DNA from: Ruegeria sp. HKCCD7303
GTDB taxonomy: Bacteria > Pseudomonadota > Alphaproteobacteria > Rhodobacterales > Rhodobacteraceae
Length of the DNA stretch: 64,000 bases
Assembly: GCF_013111185.1 (NCBI RefSeq)
Contig: NZ_WVRE01000001.1
Span: 248,001 to 312,000, forward strand
Direction: 5' to 3'
The translations under genes were made by a program, and so were the position numbers. Of the stretch, positions 17,637 to 27,041 are shown piece by piece. The notes under the pieces were generated by a model. That model searched no databases. It was not told the origin of the DNA and saw only the letters and a list, made by a program, of their open reading frames with translations. Numbering within the stretch: position 1 is the first letter of the stretch; each line of letters opens with the position of its first letter.

Positions 17637-19291
17637 AGTTGTTGGGAATGGATATCGACCAGTGTGGGGCCGTCATGTTCGATAGCTTGCTTCAGGATTT
17701 TTGGCAGGTCTTCGGGGTCTTTGACCGTCCATGATTTCACACCAAAGGCTGACGCCACTGCGGCATGATCTGTGCGGTTGAAGTCAACGTTGTAGAATCT
17801 TTGACCAAAGCCCGCATCTTGACCTGCTTTGATCCAGCCGAAGACCGCGTTTGAGAAGACAATCGATGTGATGGGCATTTTGTGCCGCACCATCGTTTCA
17901 AACTCGCCACATGTGAAGCCGAACGAGCCATCGCCCATGACGGCCAGGGTCTTTACCGACGGACGCCCGACATGTGCCCCCATCGCTGCACCTAATGAAT
18001 AGCCCAAAGCGCCATGGGCTCGGTTGGTGATGAACTGCCGTCCCGATGTCCGCCACCGGTAATGCGCGCTGAAATAGGGGCATGGGGTGCCGGGGTCAGC
18101 CACAACAATTGCGTCGTCATCCAGAATATCCATCAACGCAGCCATGACAGCTTCGGGTCGGATCGGCATTTCACGACTTGCGGCCAGTGGCGCGAAAGCG
18201 GCCAGCTTGGCATCCCACGCGGCGCGGGCTTTGTCCGCCCCGCCTTGTGTGTTCAGATCCTTGCGACCTTCTAATGCGCGGGCCAGAGCTTCCAGCGCCA
18301 GTCGGGCATCGGCGCAAATAGCCACTTCCGTCTGGTAGTTTGCACCAATCACCATGGGATCGCTGTCGATGTGAATGATCGTGGCATCACGCCCTGGGCT
18401 TCTCCACCGTTCGGTTGTGACCGAGCCGGCGCGACAGCCAATGAACAGGACAACATCCGCCTGATCCACGACAGCACGTGTCGCGGGCACACCTCCGTTA
18501 GACCCGATAACGCCCAAAGCCAGAGGGTCGGTTTCGGCGATGGAACCCTGGCCGGAAACGGTTGTGGCAACGGGCATGTCCAACAAATTTGCGACCTGTC
18601 GCAATGCTTCGGTTGCGCCTGACAGAACCGGCCCGCCGCCACAGACAGCAACAGAGGATTTGGCCCGTGCCAGAATATCCGCCGCCGCTTCGATCGCATC
18701 CATGTCCGGGGCTGAGCGTTCGGCAGGATAGCTGCGATGTCTGTCATCCGCCCAGATTTCGGCCTCATCCACCTGCGCTTTTTGCGTGTCGAACGGCAGG
18801 GCCAGATGCGTGGCGCCCGGCGTGCCTGATGTCATTGCCCGGAAGGCTGCCCGCACCATGGCCGGAAGCCGCGCGGCGTCGTCCAGCGAGGTATTCCACT
18901 TGGCTAAGGGCTTGAAGAGGGCGGGCTGATCCAGTTCAGTTAATGGGTATTTGCCCCGGCTGGTTGTCGCGACGTCCGAGGTGATCGCCAGTATCGGAAC
19001 AGAACTTTCATTGGCTTCTACAACGCCGGGCAGAATGTAAGTTGCACCTCCGCCCGAGGGACCTTCGCAGACACCGGGCTTCCCAGTCACACGCGCGTAA
19101 CCGTCCGCCATATAGGCCGCGTGCCGTTCATCCCGTGTCAGAATGTGCTGAATACCGTGATCCATGCGCGCCAGAGCGTCATAGAACGGCAAGGTGGTAT
19201 CGCCGCACAGGCCGAACATGTGCTTCACGCCGTGCGCCTCGAGCATACGCACCATAGCCTCTGCCCCGGTCAGATAATTCGTCCCTGTCAT
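17597..19291 (-). CDS. Thiamine diphosphate-dependent enzyme, acetolactate synthase-like
   Basis: A 564-residue member of the acetohydroxyacid synthase/benzoylformate decarboxylase family. The PYR-domain Glu55 in LTRDERHAAYMADGYAR is the cofactor-activating residue, and the C-terminal GDGSFGFTCGEFE followed by FSNAVFG is the ThDP/magnesium motif, with Ser-Asn where Asn-Asn is usual. It differs clearly from the ThDP enzyme at 8,451-10,121 and is not a duplicate. No regulatory small subunit lies beside it, so branched-chain synthesis is unlikely. It is divergent from a GntR regulator and an Asp/Glu-racemase-family gene across a palindromic promoter region, which suggests a shared catabolic role on a 2-oxo acid. 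The substrate is not identifiable. Confidence 0.85.
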   Translation of the reverse strand: MTGTNYLTGAEAMVRMLEAHGVKHMFGLCGDTTLPFYDALARMDHGIQHILTRDERHAAYMADGYARVTGKPGVCEGPSGGGATYILPGVVEANESSVPILAITSDVATTSRGKYPLTELDQPALFKPLAKWNTSLDDAARLPAMVRAAFRAMTSGTPGATHLALPFDTQKAQVDEAEIWADDRHRSYPAERSAPDMDAIEAAADILARAKSSVAVCGGGPVLSGATEALRQVANLLDMPVATTVSGQGSIAETDPLALGVIGSNGGVPATRAVVDQADVVLFIGCRAGSVTTERWRSPGRDATIIHIDSDPMVIGANYQTEVAICADARLALEALARALEGRKDLNTQGGADKARAAWDAKLAAFAPLAASREMPIRPEAVMAALMDILDDDAIVVADPGTPCPYFSAHYRWRTSGRQFITNRAHGALGYSLGAAMGAHVGRPSVKTLAVMGDGSFGFTCGEFETMVRHKMPITSIVFSNAVFGWIKAGQDAGFGQRFYNVDFNRTDHAAVASAFGVKSWTVKDPEDLPKILKQAIEHDGPTLVDIHSQQLHEAAAPVSEWVA

Positions 19292-19326
19292 GATCTACGA
19301 GCCTCTCGATTCCACGCTGTACGCAG

Positions 19327-19340
19327 AACTGTATACAGTT
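19327..19340. promoter_or_regulatory. Palindromic operator candidate for the GntR regulator
   Basis: AACTGTATACAGTT is a perfect 14-base palindrome in the gap between two divergent genes. Its core fits the GT-N-AC type of site bound by FadR-subfamily GntR proteins, and the GntR gene starts 62 bases away. A related TTGTATATT follows directly. Autoregulation and control of the divergent ThDP-enzyme gene are inferred. Confidence 0.6.
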
Positions 19341-19402
19341 TTGTATATTGATTTCAAGCGCTGCCTATGGCACCTGTGGCAAACAAGAGGAAGGGCAGGT
19401 TA

Positions 19403-20107
19403 ATGGCGGGTCCAAGGGTCGACGACATCTATGATCAGGTTAAGGCGATGGCGGTCTCGTTCCGTCTGCGCCCTGGGGATCGCCTGAACGAAGTTGCCCT
19501 GTCCAAGGACCTGGGCGTCAGCCGGACCCCTTTACGAGAGGCATTGAACCGGTTGGTTGCAGAACGGTTGTTTGATTTTCGCCCGGGGCAAGGGTTTTTT
19601 TGTCGTCCGTTGGATGCGCAAAGCGTGTTTGACCTGTTTGAACTGCGCCAGATTATCGAAACTGCCGCCGCGCGAGCGGCGTGTTCCAAGGCGTCTGATG
19701 AAGACCTGCAGAATCTGCGAGATGAGCTGTATTCAACGGGCATCGACATCACCGGCCTGACCGTCGAGGAAGCTGTCAGCCGGGACGAAGCGTTTCACCT
19801 TGGGATTGCCAAACTGTCAGGCAATATGGAGCTGTTGCAAACCCTGACGCGGATAAACGAGCGAATCCGCTATATCCGCTGGATTTCCATGAGTATGGAC
19901 CGGGTGCAACGTTCAAAAGACGAGCATAAGCGAGTTATGCAGGCGTTGATGGAACGGGATGCAGAAGAGGCCGCGCATGTTCTGGGTGCTCATATCACCA
20001 AGCGCATGGATCAGGTGCAGGACGCTGTGCGTCACGGGATTTCCAGCATTTATATGGAAGGGTCCGAAGAAATCTCGGCCCGCATAATCGAGGAGGTCGA
20101 GGGATGA
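19403..20107 (+). CDS. GntR-family transcriptional regulator, FadR/FCD subfamily
   Basis: A 234-residue regulator with a winged helix-turn-helix at about residues 8-70 (GDRLNEVALSKDLGVSRTPL is the recognition region) and an all-helical FCD effector domain after it, containing the LFELRQIIE and HLGIAKLSGN segments that in FCD proteins contribute metal- or ligand-binding residues. The ATG at 19,403 is preferred over one 36 bases upstream because AGGAAGGG lies at ribosome-binding distance from it. It overlaps the racemase-family gene by 4 bases and is divergent from the ThDP-enzyme gene, so it probably controls both. FCD proteins commonly bind small organic acids. Confidence 0.9.
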   Translation: MAGPRVDDIYDQVKAMAVSFRLRPGDRLNEVALSKDLGVSRTPLREALNRLVAERLFDFRPGQGFFCRPLDAQSVFDLFELRQIIETAAARAACSKASDEDLQNLRDELYSTGIDITGLTVEEAVSRDEAFHLGIAKLSGNMELLQTLTRINERIRYIRWISMSMDRVQRSKDEHKRVMQALMERDAEEAAHVLGAHITKRMDQVQDAVRHGISSIYMEGSEEISARIIEEVEG

Positions 20108-20814
20108 TTGCGCAAGGCGGAAAATCCATCTACGGCGCATCGGTTGGTATTCTGATGCTGGATGCCCAATTCCCCAGAATCCCGGGTGACATGGGCAACG
20201 CGCTGACCTGGCCATTCCCGGTGCTCTATCGCATCGTCCGTGATGCCTCGCCGGATCGGGTGGTTCGGCACCGGGCCGAGGGGATGCTGGATTTGTTCAT
20301 CGACGCGGCGCAGGACCTGGTAAGGGATGGTGTGGATGGCATAACCACCAATTGCGGTTTCCTGTCCCTGTTCCAGAAAGAACTGGCCCAAGCCGTCCCG
20401 GTTCCGGTGGCCACATCGTCTTTGATGCAGGTCGAGATGGTGAATCGCATTCTGCCTGCGGGTAAGCGCGCAGGGGTTTTGACCATTTCAGCCTCGACCC
20501 TGACGAAAGATCATCTGCGGGCGGCCAACGTGCCGTTGGATACCCCGATTGGCACAACCGAAGGCGGGCAGGAGTTCACCCGTGCGATCCTTGGAAATGA
20601 GCTAAGGCTGGATGTTCAGAAAGCGCGTGAAGATAATGTTCAGGCGGCGCATACCTTGGTTGCGGACAACCCTGACTTGGGTGCAATCGTGCTGGAATGC
20701 ACAAATATGTGCCCCTATGCACGCGATATCCAACAGGCTACTGGGTTGCCCGTGTTTTCCATCGTCTCTTTTATTCAATGGTTTCAGGCCGGTCTGGTTC
20801 CGCGGACATATTGA
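20104..20814 (+). CDS. Asp/Glu/hydantoin racemase-superfamily protein
   Basis: A 236-residue protein with the two-cysteine signature of the Asp/Glu racemase superfamily: Cys84 in TTNCGF and Cys199 in LECTNM, placed as the pair of acid/base residues on either side of the active site. The superfamily includes aspartate and glutamate racemases, hydantoin racemase, maleate isomerase and arylmalonate decarboxylase. It is coupled by an ATGA overlap to the GntR gene. Racemisation of an amino acid that enters the nearby ABC or TRAP systems is one possibility, and isomerisation of a dicarboxylate is another; the sequence does not decide. Confidence 0.78.
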   Translation: MIAQGGKSIYGASVGILMLDAQFPRIPGDMGNALTWPFPVLYRIVRDASPDRVVRHRAEGMLDLFIDAAQDLVRDGVDGITTNCGFLSLFQKELAQAVPVPVATSSLMQVEMVNRILPAGKRAGVLTISASTLTKDHLRAANVPLDTPIGTTEGGQEFTRAILGNELRLDVQKAREDNVQAAHTLVADNPDLGAIVLECTNMCPYARDIQQATGLPVFSIVSFIQWFQAGLVPRTY

Positions 20815-20860
20815 TCGAAAATTGGTGCGCGAAGCACTTTGCTCAGTCATGTCAAAGTAG

Positions 20861-20891
20861 AAAACGCCCGATCCTGAAGGCCGGGCGTTAA
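20861..20891 (-). terminator. Intrinsic terminator of the minus-strand binding-protein gene
   Basis: Arms AACGCCCG (20,863-20,870) and CGGGCGTT (20,882-20,889) form a perfect 8-bp GC-rich stem. On the minus strand the stem is followed by TTTTCT. It lies directly downstream of the substrate-binding-protein gene and also faces the end of the convergent racemase-family gene. Confidence 0.75.
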
Positions 20892-20916
20892 AGTGCAGGT
20901 TATGTCTGAAAATGGA

Positions 20917-21687
20917 TCAGAGACCCCATTTCTCGCGGTTGGCTTCGAAGAAGCCTTGGGCTTTTTTCACTTCGATCCAGTTGTTCACATAGTTGATCCA
21001 GACCTGATCGCCCTGCGGCAGGATCATCGCGATGGGCGATGGCGACCGGGGACCCGCATTCTTGACACGGACCACAGGGAACTTCGCCTCAAGTGTTGAG
21101 CCTTCGATGTTCGATGTGATGAACACATCCGCGCGCCCGGCGATCACTTCCTGAAAACCACGGGCCGGGGCTTCCACGACTTTGATCTCAGCGTTCGGGA
21201 ACCATTCACGCACGCGCTTTTCAAACGTGGTGCCCAGAGTTGTGGCGACCGTCACGCCCGGTTGGTTGATTGAATCATAGCCGTCGAATTTGTCCGCCTT
21301 ATCCTTGGTCGTGTACGGGAACAATTCCACCGCGATGTAGCTATCCGAGAAACCGGCGACCTTCATGCGCGGCGGAGAGATCGAGGCCGAACCGGTCAGG
21401 TGGTACTTGCCCGCCACCACGCCGTTGACCAGCGTTTTCCAATCGGTCGGCACATATTCGACCTCAACCCCCAGATCGGCGGCCAGTTCGTTCATGATGT
21501 CGATGTCATAGCCTTTGTAGCTGTTGGTGGCCGGATCGCGCAGCGACATGGGGTTCCAGTCACCGGTCGTGCCCACTTTAAGCACGCCGGAATCCAGAAT
21601 CTCGTTCAGTGCGGATTGCGCCTGTGCGGCACCTGACAATACCAGACCCAGCGCGGCTGCCGCCGCTGCTTTCAAAAAAGTGTTCAT
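20917..21687 (-). CDS. ABC transporter periplasmic substrate-binding protein, family 3 (amino-acid type)
   Basis: A 256-residue secreted protein with an Ala-rich signal peptide cleaved after AAQA. The mature part matches solute-binding family 3 proteins: GVLKVGTTGDWNPM at the start, KGYDIDIMNELA, and a C-terminal YVNNWIE segment. This group binds amino acids or small carboxylates, and some members are cyclohexadienyl-dehydratase-like enzymes, which cannot be excluded. The start at 21,687 gives a clean signal peptide with GGGAGA upstream. It is divergent from the ATPase and permease genes that complete the transporter. Confidence 0.88.
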   Translation of the reverse strand: MNTFLKAAAAAALGLVLSGAAQAQSALNEILDSGVLKVGTTGDWNPMSLRDPATNSYKGYDIDIMNELAADLGVEVEYVPTDWKTLVNGVVAGKYHLTGSASISPPRMKVAGFSDSYIAVELFPYTTKDKADKFDGYDSINQPGVTVATTLGTTFEKRVREWFPNAEIKVVEAPARGFQEVIAGRADVFITSNIEGSTLEAKFPVVRVKNAGPRSPSPIAMILPQGDQVWINYVNNWIEVKKAQGFFEANREKWGL

Positions 21688-21808
21688 CGCTTTCTCCCGT
21701 TGGTGATGTTTATGTCTTGCCGCCGTGTTCATCATTGATTTAACCCGAAAGAGAAAGATAACCTCAAGAAAATATTACAACTTGACTAAAACAGGGGCAG
21801 ACCAGCTT

Positions 21809-22549
21809 ATGCCAGACGCCGCAATTGAACTTGTGGGCGTGAACAAGTGGTTCGACACGTTTCACGTACTCAAGGATATAAACCTGACGGTCAACAGCGG
21901 CGAGAAGGTGGTGATATGCGGGCCCTCGGGGTCAGGTAAGTCAACCGTCGTTCGGTGTATCAACCAGTTGGAAAAACACCAGAAAGGAACCATCCGCGTG
22001 GATGGGGTCGAACTGACGGATGACGCAAAATCTGCGGCGACTATCCGGTCCGAGGTTGGAATGGTGTTTCAACAGTTTAACCTGTTTCCGCATCTGACCG
22101 TGTTGGAAAACCTGACTCTGGGCCCGATCAAAGCGCGGGGTCTTAGCCGTAAGGAGGCCGAGGAAAAGGCACGTCTCTATCTGGAGCGCGTACACATTCC
22201 TGATCAGGCGGACAAAAAACCCATTCAGTTGTCCGGTGGCCAACAACAACGCGTTGCCATTGCGCGGTCCCTGTGCATGGAGCCGCGTGTTCTGTTGTTT
22301 GATGAGCCGACCTCGGCGTTGGACCCCGAGATGATCTCGGAAGTGTTGGATGTCATGGTCGAGTTGGCGAACGAGGGCATGACCATGGTGGTTGTGACCC
22401 ATGAGATGGGGTTTGCGCGCAAGGTGGCCGACAAGATGATCTTCATGGACGCGGGTGAAATCGTCGAAGAAGGCAAGCCCGAACATTTCTTCACCAACCC
22501 GCAATCCGAGCGGTGTCGTAAATTCCTGTCGCAAATTCTGCAGCACTGA
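21809..22549 (+). CDS. Amino-acid ABC transporter ATP-binding protein, GlnQ/HisP type
   Basis: A 246-residue cytoplasmic ATPase with Walker [11 protein letters not shown]-loop region [12 protein letters not shown], signature [15 protein letters not shown], Walker [13 protein letters not shown] and a switch histidine in VVTHEMGFA. The FNLFPHLT and MGFARKVAD segments are characteristic of polar amino-acid importers. The ATG at 21,809 was chosen because the domain begins directly after it. The permease follows after eight bases, and the binding protein is divergent. Confidence 0.95.
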   Translation: MPDAAIELVGVNKWFDTFHVLKDINLTVNSGEKVVICGPSGSGKSTVVRCINQLEKHQKGTIRVDGVELTDDAKSAATIRSEVGMVFQQFNLFPHLTVLENLTLGPIKARGLSRKEAEEKARLYLERVHIPDQADKKPIQLSGGQQQRVAIARSLCMEPRVLLFDEPTSALDPEMISEVLDVMVELANEGMTMVVVTHEMGFARKVADKMIFMDAGEIVEEGKPEHFFTNPQSERCRKFLSQILQH

Positions 22550-22557
22550 GAGGGGCT

Positions 22558-23316
22558 ATGAAAAAACTTCTTCTGATAGCGCCCTTGCTGTTGCTTGCGG
22601 GTTGTTCCTCGTCCCAGACTTGGGGCTGGTATGTGATTGACCCCACCACGGCATCGGGCTGGACCAACGTAAAATTCCTTGTCTCGGGCATGTGGGCGAC
22701 GATCCAGATATCGCTGATCGCAGCGGTTCTGTCGATTGTCGTGGGCCTGATGGTGGCATTGCCGGGGCTGTCCGAGAAACGCGGTTGGCGTTTGGTCAAC
22801 CGGGTCTATGTGGAATTCATCCGCGCCATTCCACTGTTGCCGATGCTGTTTTGGGTTTTTTATGGATTGCCTATCGTGTTCCAGTCGATGGGAATGAACG
22901 TCCCAATCGATCCATTCTGGGGCGCGATCATCACCCTTGCGATTTCGGACAGCGCCTTTACCGCCGAAATCTATCGCGCGGGTATTCAATCCATCGCGCG
23001 GGGTCAGCGTGAAGCGGCGCAGACCATCGGTCTGAATTACGTGCAGACCATGCGTTACGTGATCCTACCACAGGCGATCCGGCGTATTCTGCCTCCGTTG
23101 GCAAACCAGTTCATCTACATCGTCAAGATGAGCGCCTTTGCCAGCGTCATCGGGATGCAGGAACTGACCCGCCGCGCGAATGAATTGGTGGTGACGGAAT
23201 ACCGCCCGCTGGAAATCTACACACTGCTGATCTTTGAATATTTGATCCTCGTGCTGATCATCAGTGCAGGTGTGCGCTGGTTGGAACGCCGCATGGGCGC
23301 AGACGAGCGCGGATAA
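22558..23316 (+). CDS. Amino-acid ABC transporter permease with N-terminal lipobox-like signal
   Basis: A 252-residue inner-membrane permease of the HisM/GlnP type. The EAA-loop motif (EAAQTIGLNY, then LPQAIRRILPPLANQ) shows the ATPase contact site. Unusually, residues 1-16 read as a lipoprotein signal: Lys-Lys, a Leu-rich core and LLAGC with Cys16 followed by three serines. About 25 residues separate it from the first transporter helix. Only one permease gene is present, so a homodimer is expected. It is preceded by GAGAGGGGCT and sits between the ATPase and an AhpD-like gene in one operon. Confidence 0.9.
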   Translation: MKKLLLIAPLLLLAGCSSSQTWGWYVIDPTTASGWTNVKFLVSGMWATIQISLIAAVLSIVVGLMVALPGLSEKRGWRLVNRVYVEFIRAIPLLPMLFWVFYGLPIVFQSMGMNVPIDPFWGAIITLAISDSAFTAEIYRAGIQSIARGQREAAQTIGLNYVQTMRYVILPQAIRRILPPLANQFIYIVKMSAFASVIGMQELTRRANELVVTEYRPLEIYTLLIFEYLILVLIISAGVRWLERRMGADERG

Positions 23317-23327
23317 GGAGTAACGAC

Positions 23328-23663
23328 ATGAACTGGAAAGACTTCATGGCCGAGACCGAGGCCAATATAGGGACTTTCTCAAAGGAAGTTCCTGAAACCG
23401 TTCGGGGCTTTGGTATTATGGGTAAGGCGGCCAAGACCGATGGCGCGCTGAGCGAGAAGAGCAAGGAATTCATCGCGTTGGGCATCGCTGTCGCGACTCG
23501 TTGCGACAGCTGCATCGGGTTTCATGTGAAGTCGCTGGTTCGTCTGGGGGCCACGCGCGAAGAAATGTGCGAGGCTTTGGCCATGGCGACCTATATGGGG
23601 GGCGGGCCGTCGTATGCGTATAGTGCCAAGGCGCTCAAAGCTTATGATGAGTTTTCCGAATGA
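23328..23663 (+). CDS. AhpD-like carboxymuconolactone decarboxylase-family protein
   Basis: A 111-residue all-helical protein with the AhpD core motif: Cys59-x-x-Cys62 followed by His66 in ATRCDSCIGFH. In AhpD-type proteins this CxxC pair is redox-active and reduces peroxides or relays electrons. The more distant 4-carboxymuconolactone decarboxylase branch usually lacks the pair, so a redox role is favoured. The start has AAGGAG eight bases upstream. It is the last gene of the ABC-transporter operon and lies next to the oxyR-katG locus, though it is convergent with oxyR and not part of that divergon. Confidence 0.82.
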   Translation: MNWKDFMAETEANIGTFSKEVPETVRGFGIMGKAAKTDGALSEKSKEFIALGIAVATRCDSCIGFHVKSLVRLGATREEMCEALAMATYMGGGPSYAYSAKALKAYDEFSE

Positions 23664-23715
23664 CATCTTAATGCAATGATCCGGCAATACCTGCCACATC
23701 GCGCTTAAAGGTGGG

Positions 23716-24648
23716 TCACTCGGCTGCCGACTGATCGCTGTGCCCAGTGTTCAAAATGTTCTCTTCCGCAGTTTTGCGGATGATCGCGCCGATCTTGAGC
23801 AGGTTTTCACTCAGCGGGTTGGTCTTTCGCCAAACTAGCCCAATTGTTCGCGCCGGCGGGGTGTCCTGGAACCGGGCAATAGCGACATCAGCGGAACGGG
23901 TTTCCAACCCAACGGCCATCTCGGGGATCAGGGTGACGCCAATTCCTGCCCCAACCATCTGTACGAGGGTCGAAAGCGAGCTGCCCTCCATAACCTGTTG
24001 CGGTTCGATATTGCGGATCGAACAAAAAGACAGGGCCTGGTCACGGAAACAGTGGCCTTCTTCAAGCAGCAATAGCCGCATGGTTCGGAGCTGCGATGAA
24101 CTTGGCATGGGCAGGCTGGCGTCCCGCGCCGGGCGGACCAGCAAAAAATCTTCGTTGAACAACGAGAACTCTCGAAGACTGGGTTCCGACACCGGCAGGG
24201 CAACGACTCCGACATCCAGTCGCGAGTCCAGTATTTCGCGGATCACGGATTCGGTAATGGTCTCTTTGGGCTCAATCGTCAGCTGCGGAAATCGCTGCGA
24301 CATGGCCTTGATAATCGAGGGCAGAAGATAAGGCGCAACTGTGGGAATTACACCGATCCTTAATCGGCCTGACAGCGGGCCGGACGGGGATTGCACCAGC
24401 TTACCCAAGTCCTCGACTCGGGTCAGAATTTCACGGCTGTGCTTCAACACGTCTTCGCCCAAGGCGGTCAAGCGGGTTTCACGCGCCGCCCGTTCGACCA
24501 ATGGGCCGCCCATGATGGCCTCTAGCTCTTTGATTTGAATGGAAAGTGCTGGCTGCGAGATTGCACTGGCAGCTGCGGCTTTGCCGAAGTGACCATGGGT
24601 GGCAAGGGCCTCGAAGTAACGCAGGTGCTTGAGTGTCAGTGCCTTCAT
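23716..24648 (-). CDS. oxyR: Hydrogen peroxide-sensing LysR-family activator OxyR
   Basis: A 310-residue LysR-type regulator. The N-terminal winged helix-turn-helix covers about residues 4-62. The regulatory domain contains LLLLEEGHCFRDQALSFC, placing Cys200 and Cys209 exactly where the E. coli OxyR peroxide-sensing pair (Cys199/Cys208) lies. Disulfide formation between them on peroxide exposure converts the protein to an activator. It is divergent from katG, its classical target, with a 107-base shared promoter region. Both the key cysteines and the gene neighbourhood support the name. Confidence 0.93.
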   Translation of the reverse strand: MKALTLKHLRYFEALATHGHFGKAAAASAISQPALSIQIKELEAIMGGPLVERAARETRLTALGEDVLKHSREILTRVEDLGKLVQSPSGPLSGRLRIGVIPTVAPYLLPSIIKAMSQRFPQLTIEPKETITESVIREILDSRLDVGVVALPVSEPSLREFSLFNEDFLLVRPARDASLPMPSSSQLRTMRLLLLEEGHCFRDQALSFCSIRNIEPQQVMEGSSLSTLVQMVGAGIGVTLIPEMAVGLETRSADVAIARFQDTPPARTIGLVWRKTNPLSENLLKIGAIIRKTAEENILNTGHSDQSAAE

Positions 24649-24663
24649 TTGAAAAATTAATCA

Positions 24664-26936
<2,273 letters not shown>

Positions 26937-26948
26937 AGTATGAAGAAC

Positions 26949-26981
26949 CCAGGCGAGGGTGGCCTCGCCTGGATTGCTTTT
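26949..26981 (+). terminator. Intrinsic terminator of katG
   Basis: Arms CCAGGCGAGG (26,949-26,958) and CCTCGCCTGG (26,963-26,972) form a perfect 10-bp stem with a 4-base loop, followed by ATTGCTTTTTCT. It starts 12 bases after the katG stop codon. Confidence 0.9.
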
Positions 26982-27016
26982 TCTAGGCCACGCAGTTAGC
27001 TTCCCCAAGCAAAGTT

Positions 27017-27041
27017 GAAGTCGCGGTTACTCCGCGACTTC
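27017..27041. terminator. Hairpin across the stop codon of the MsbA-like gene, possible terminator
   Basis: Arms GAAGTCGCGG (27,017-27,026) and CCGCGACTTC (27,032-27,041) form a perfect 10-bp stem. The right arm encodes the last codons of the minus-strand transporter, and the loop holds its stop codon. A short T-run (CTTTTG) follows on the plus strand only, so the direction of termination is uncertain. Confidence 0.5.
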
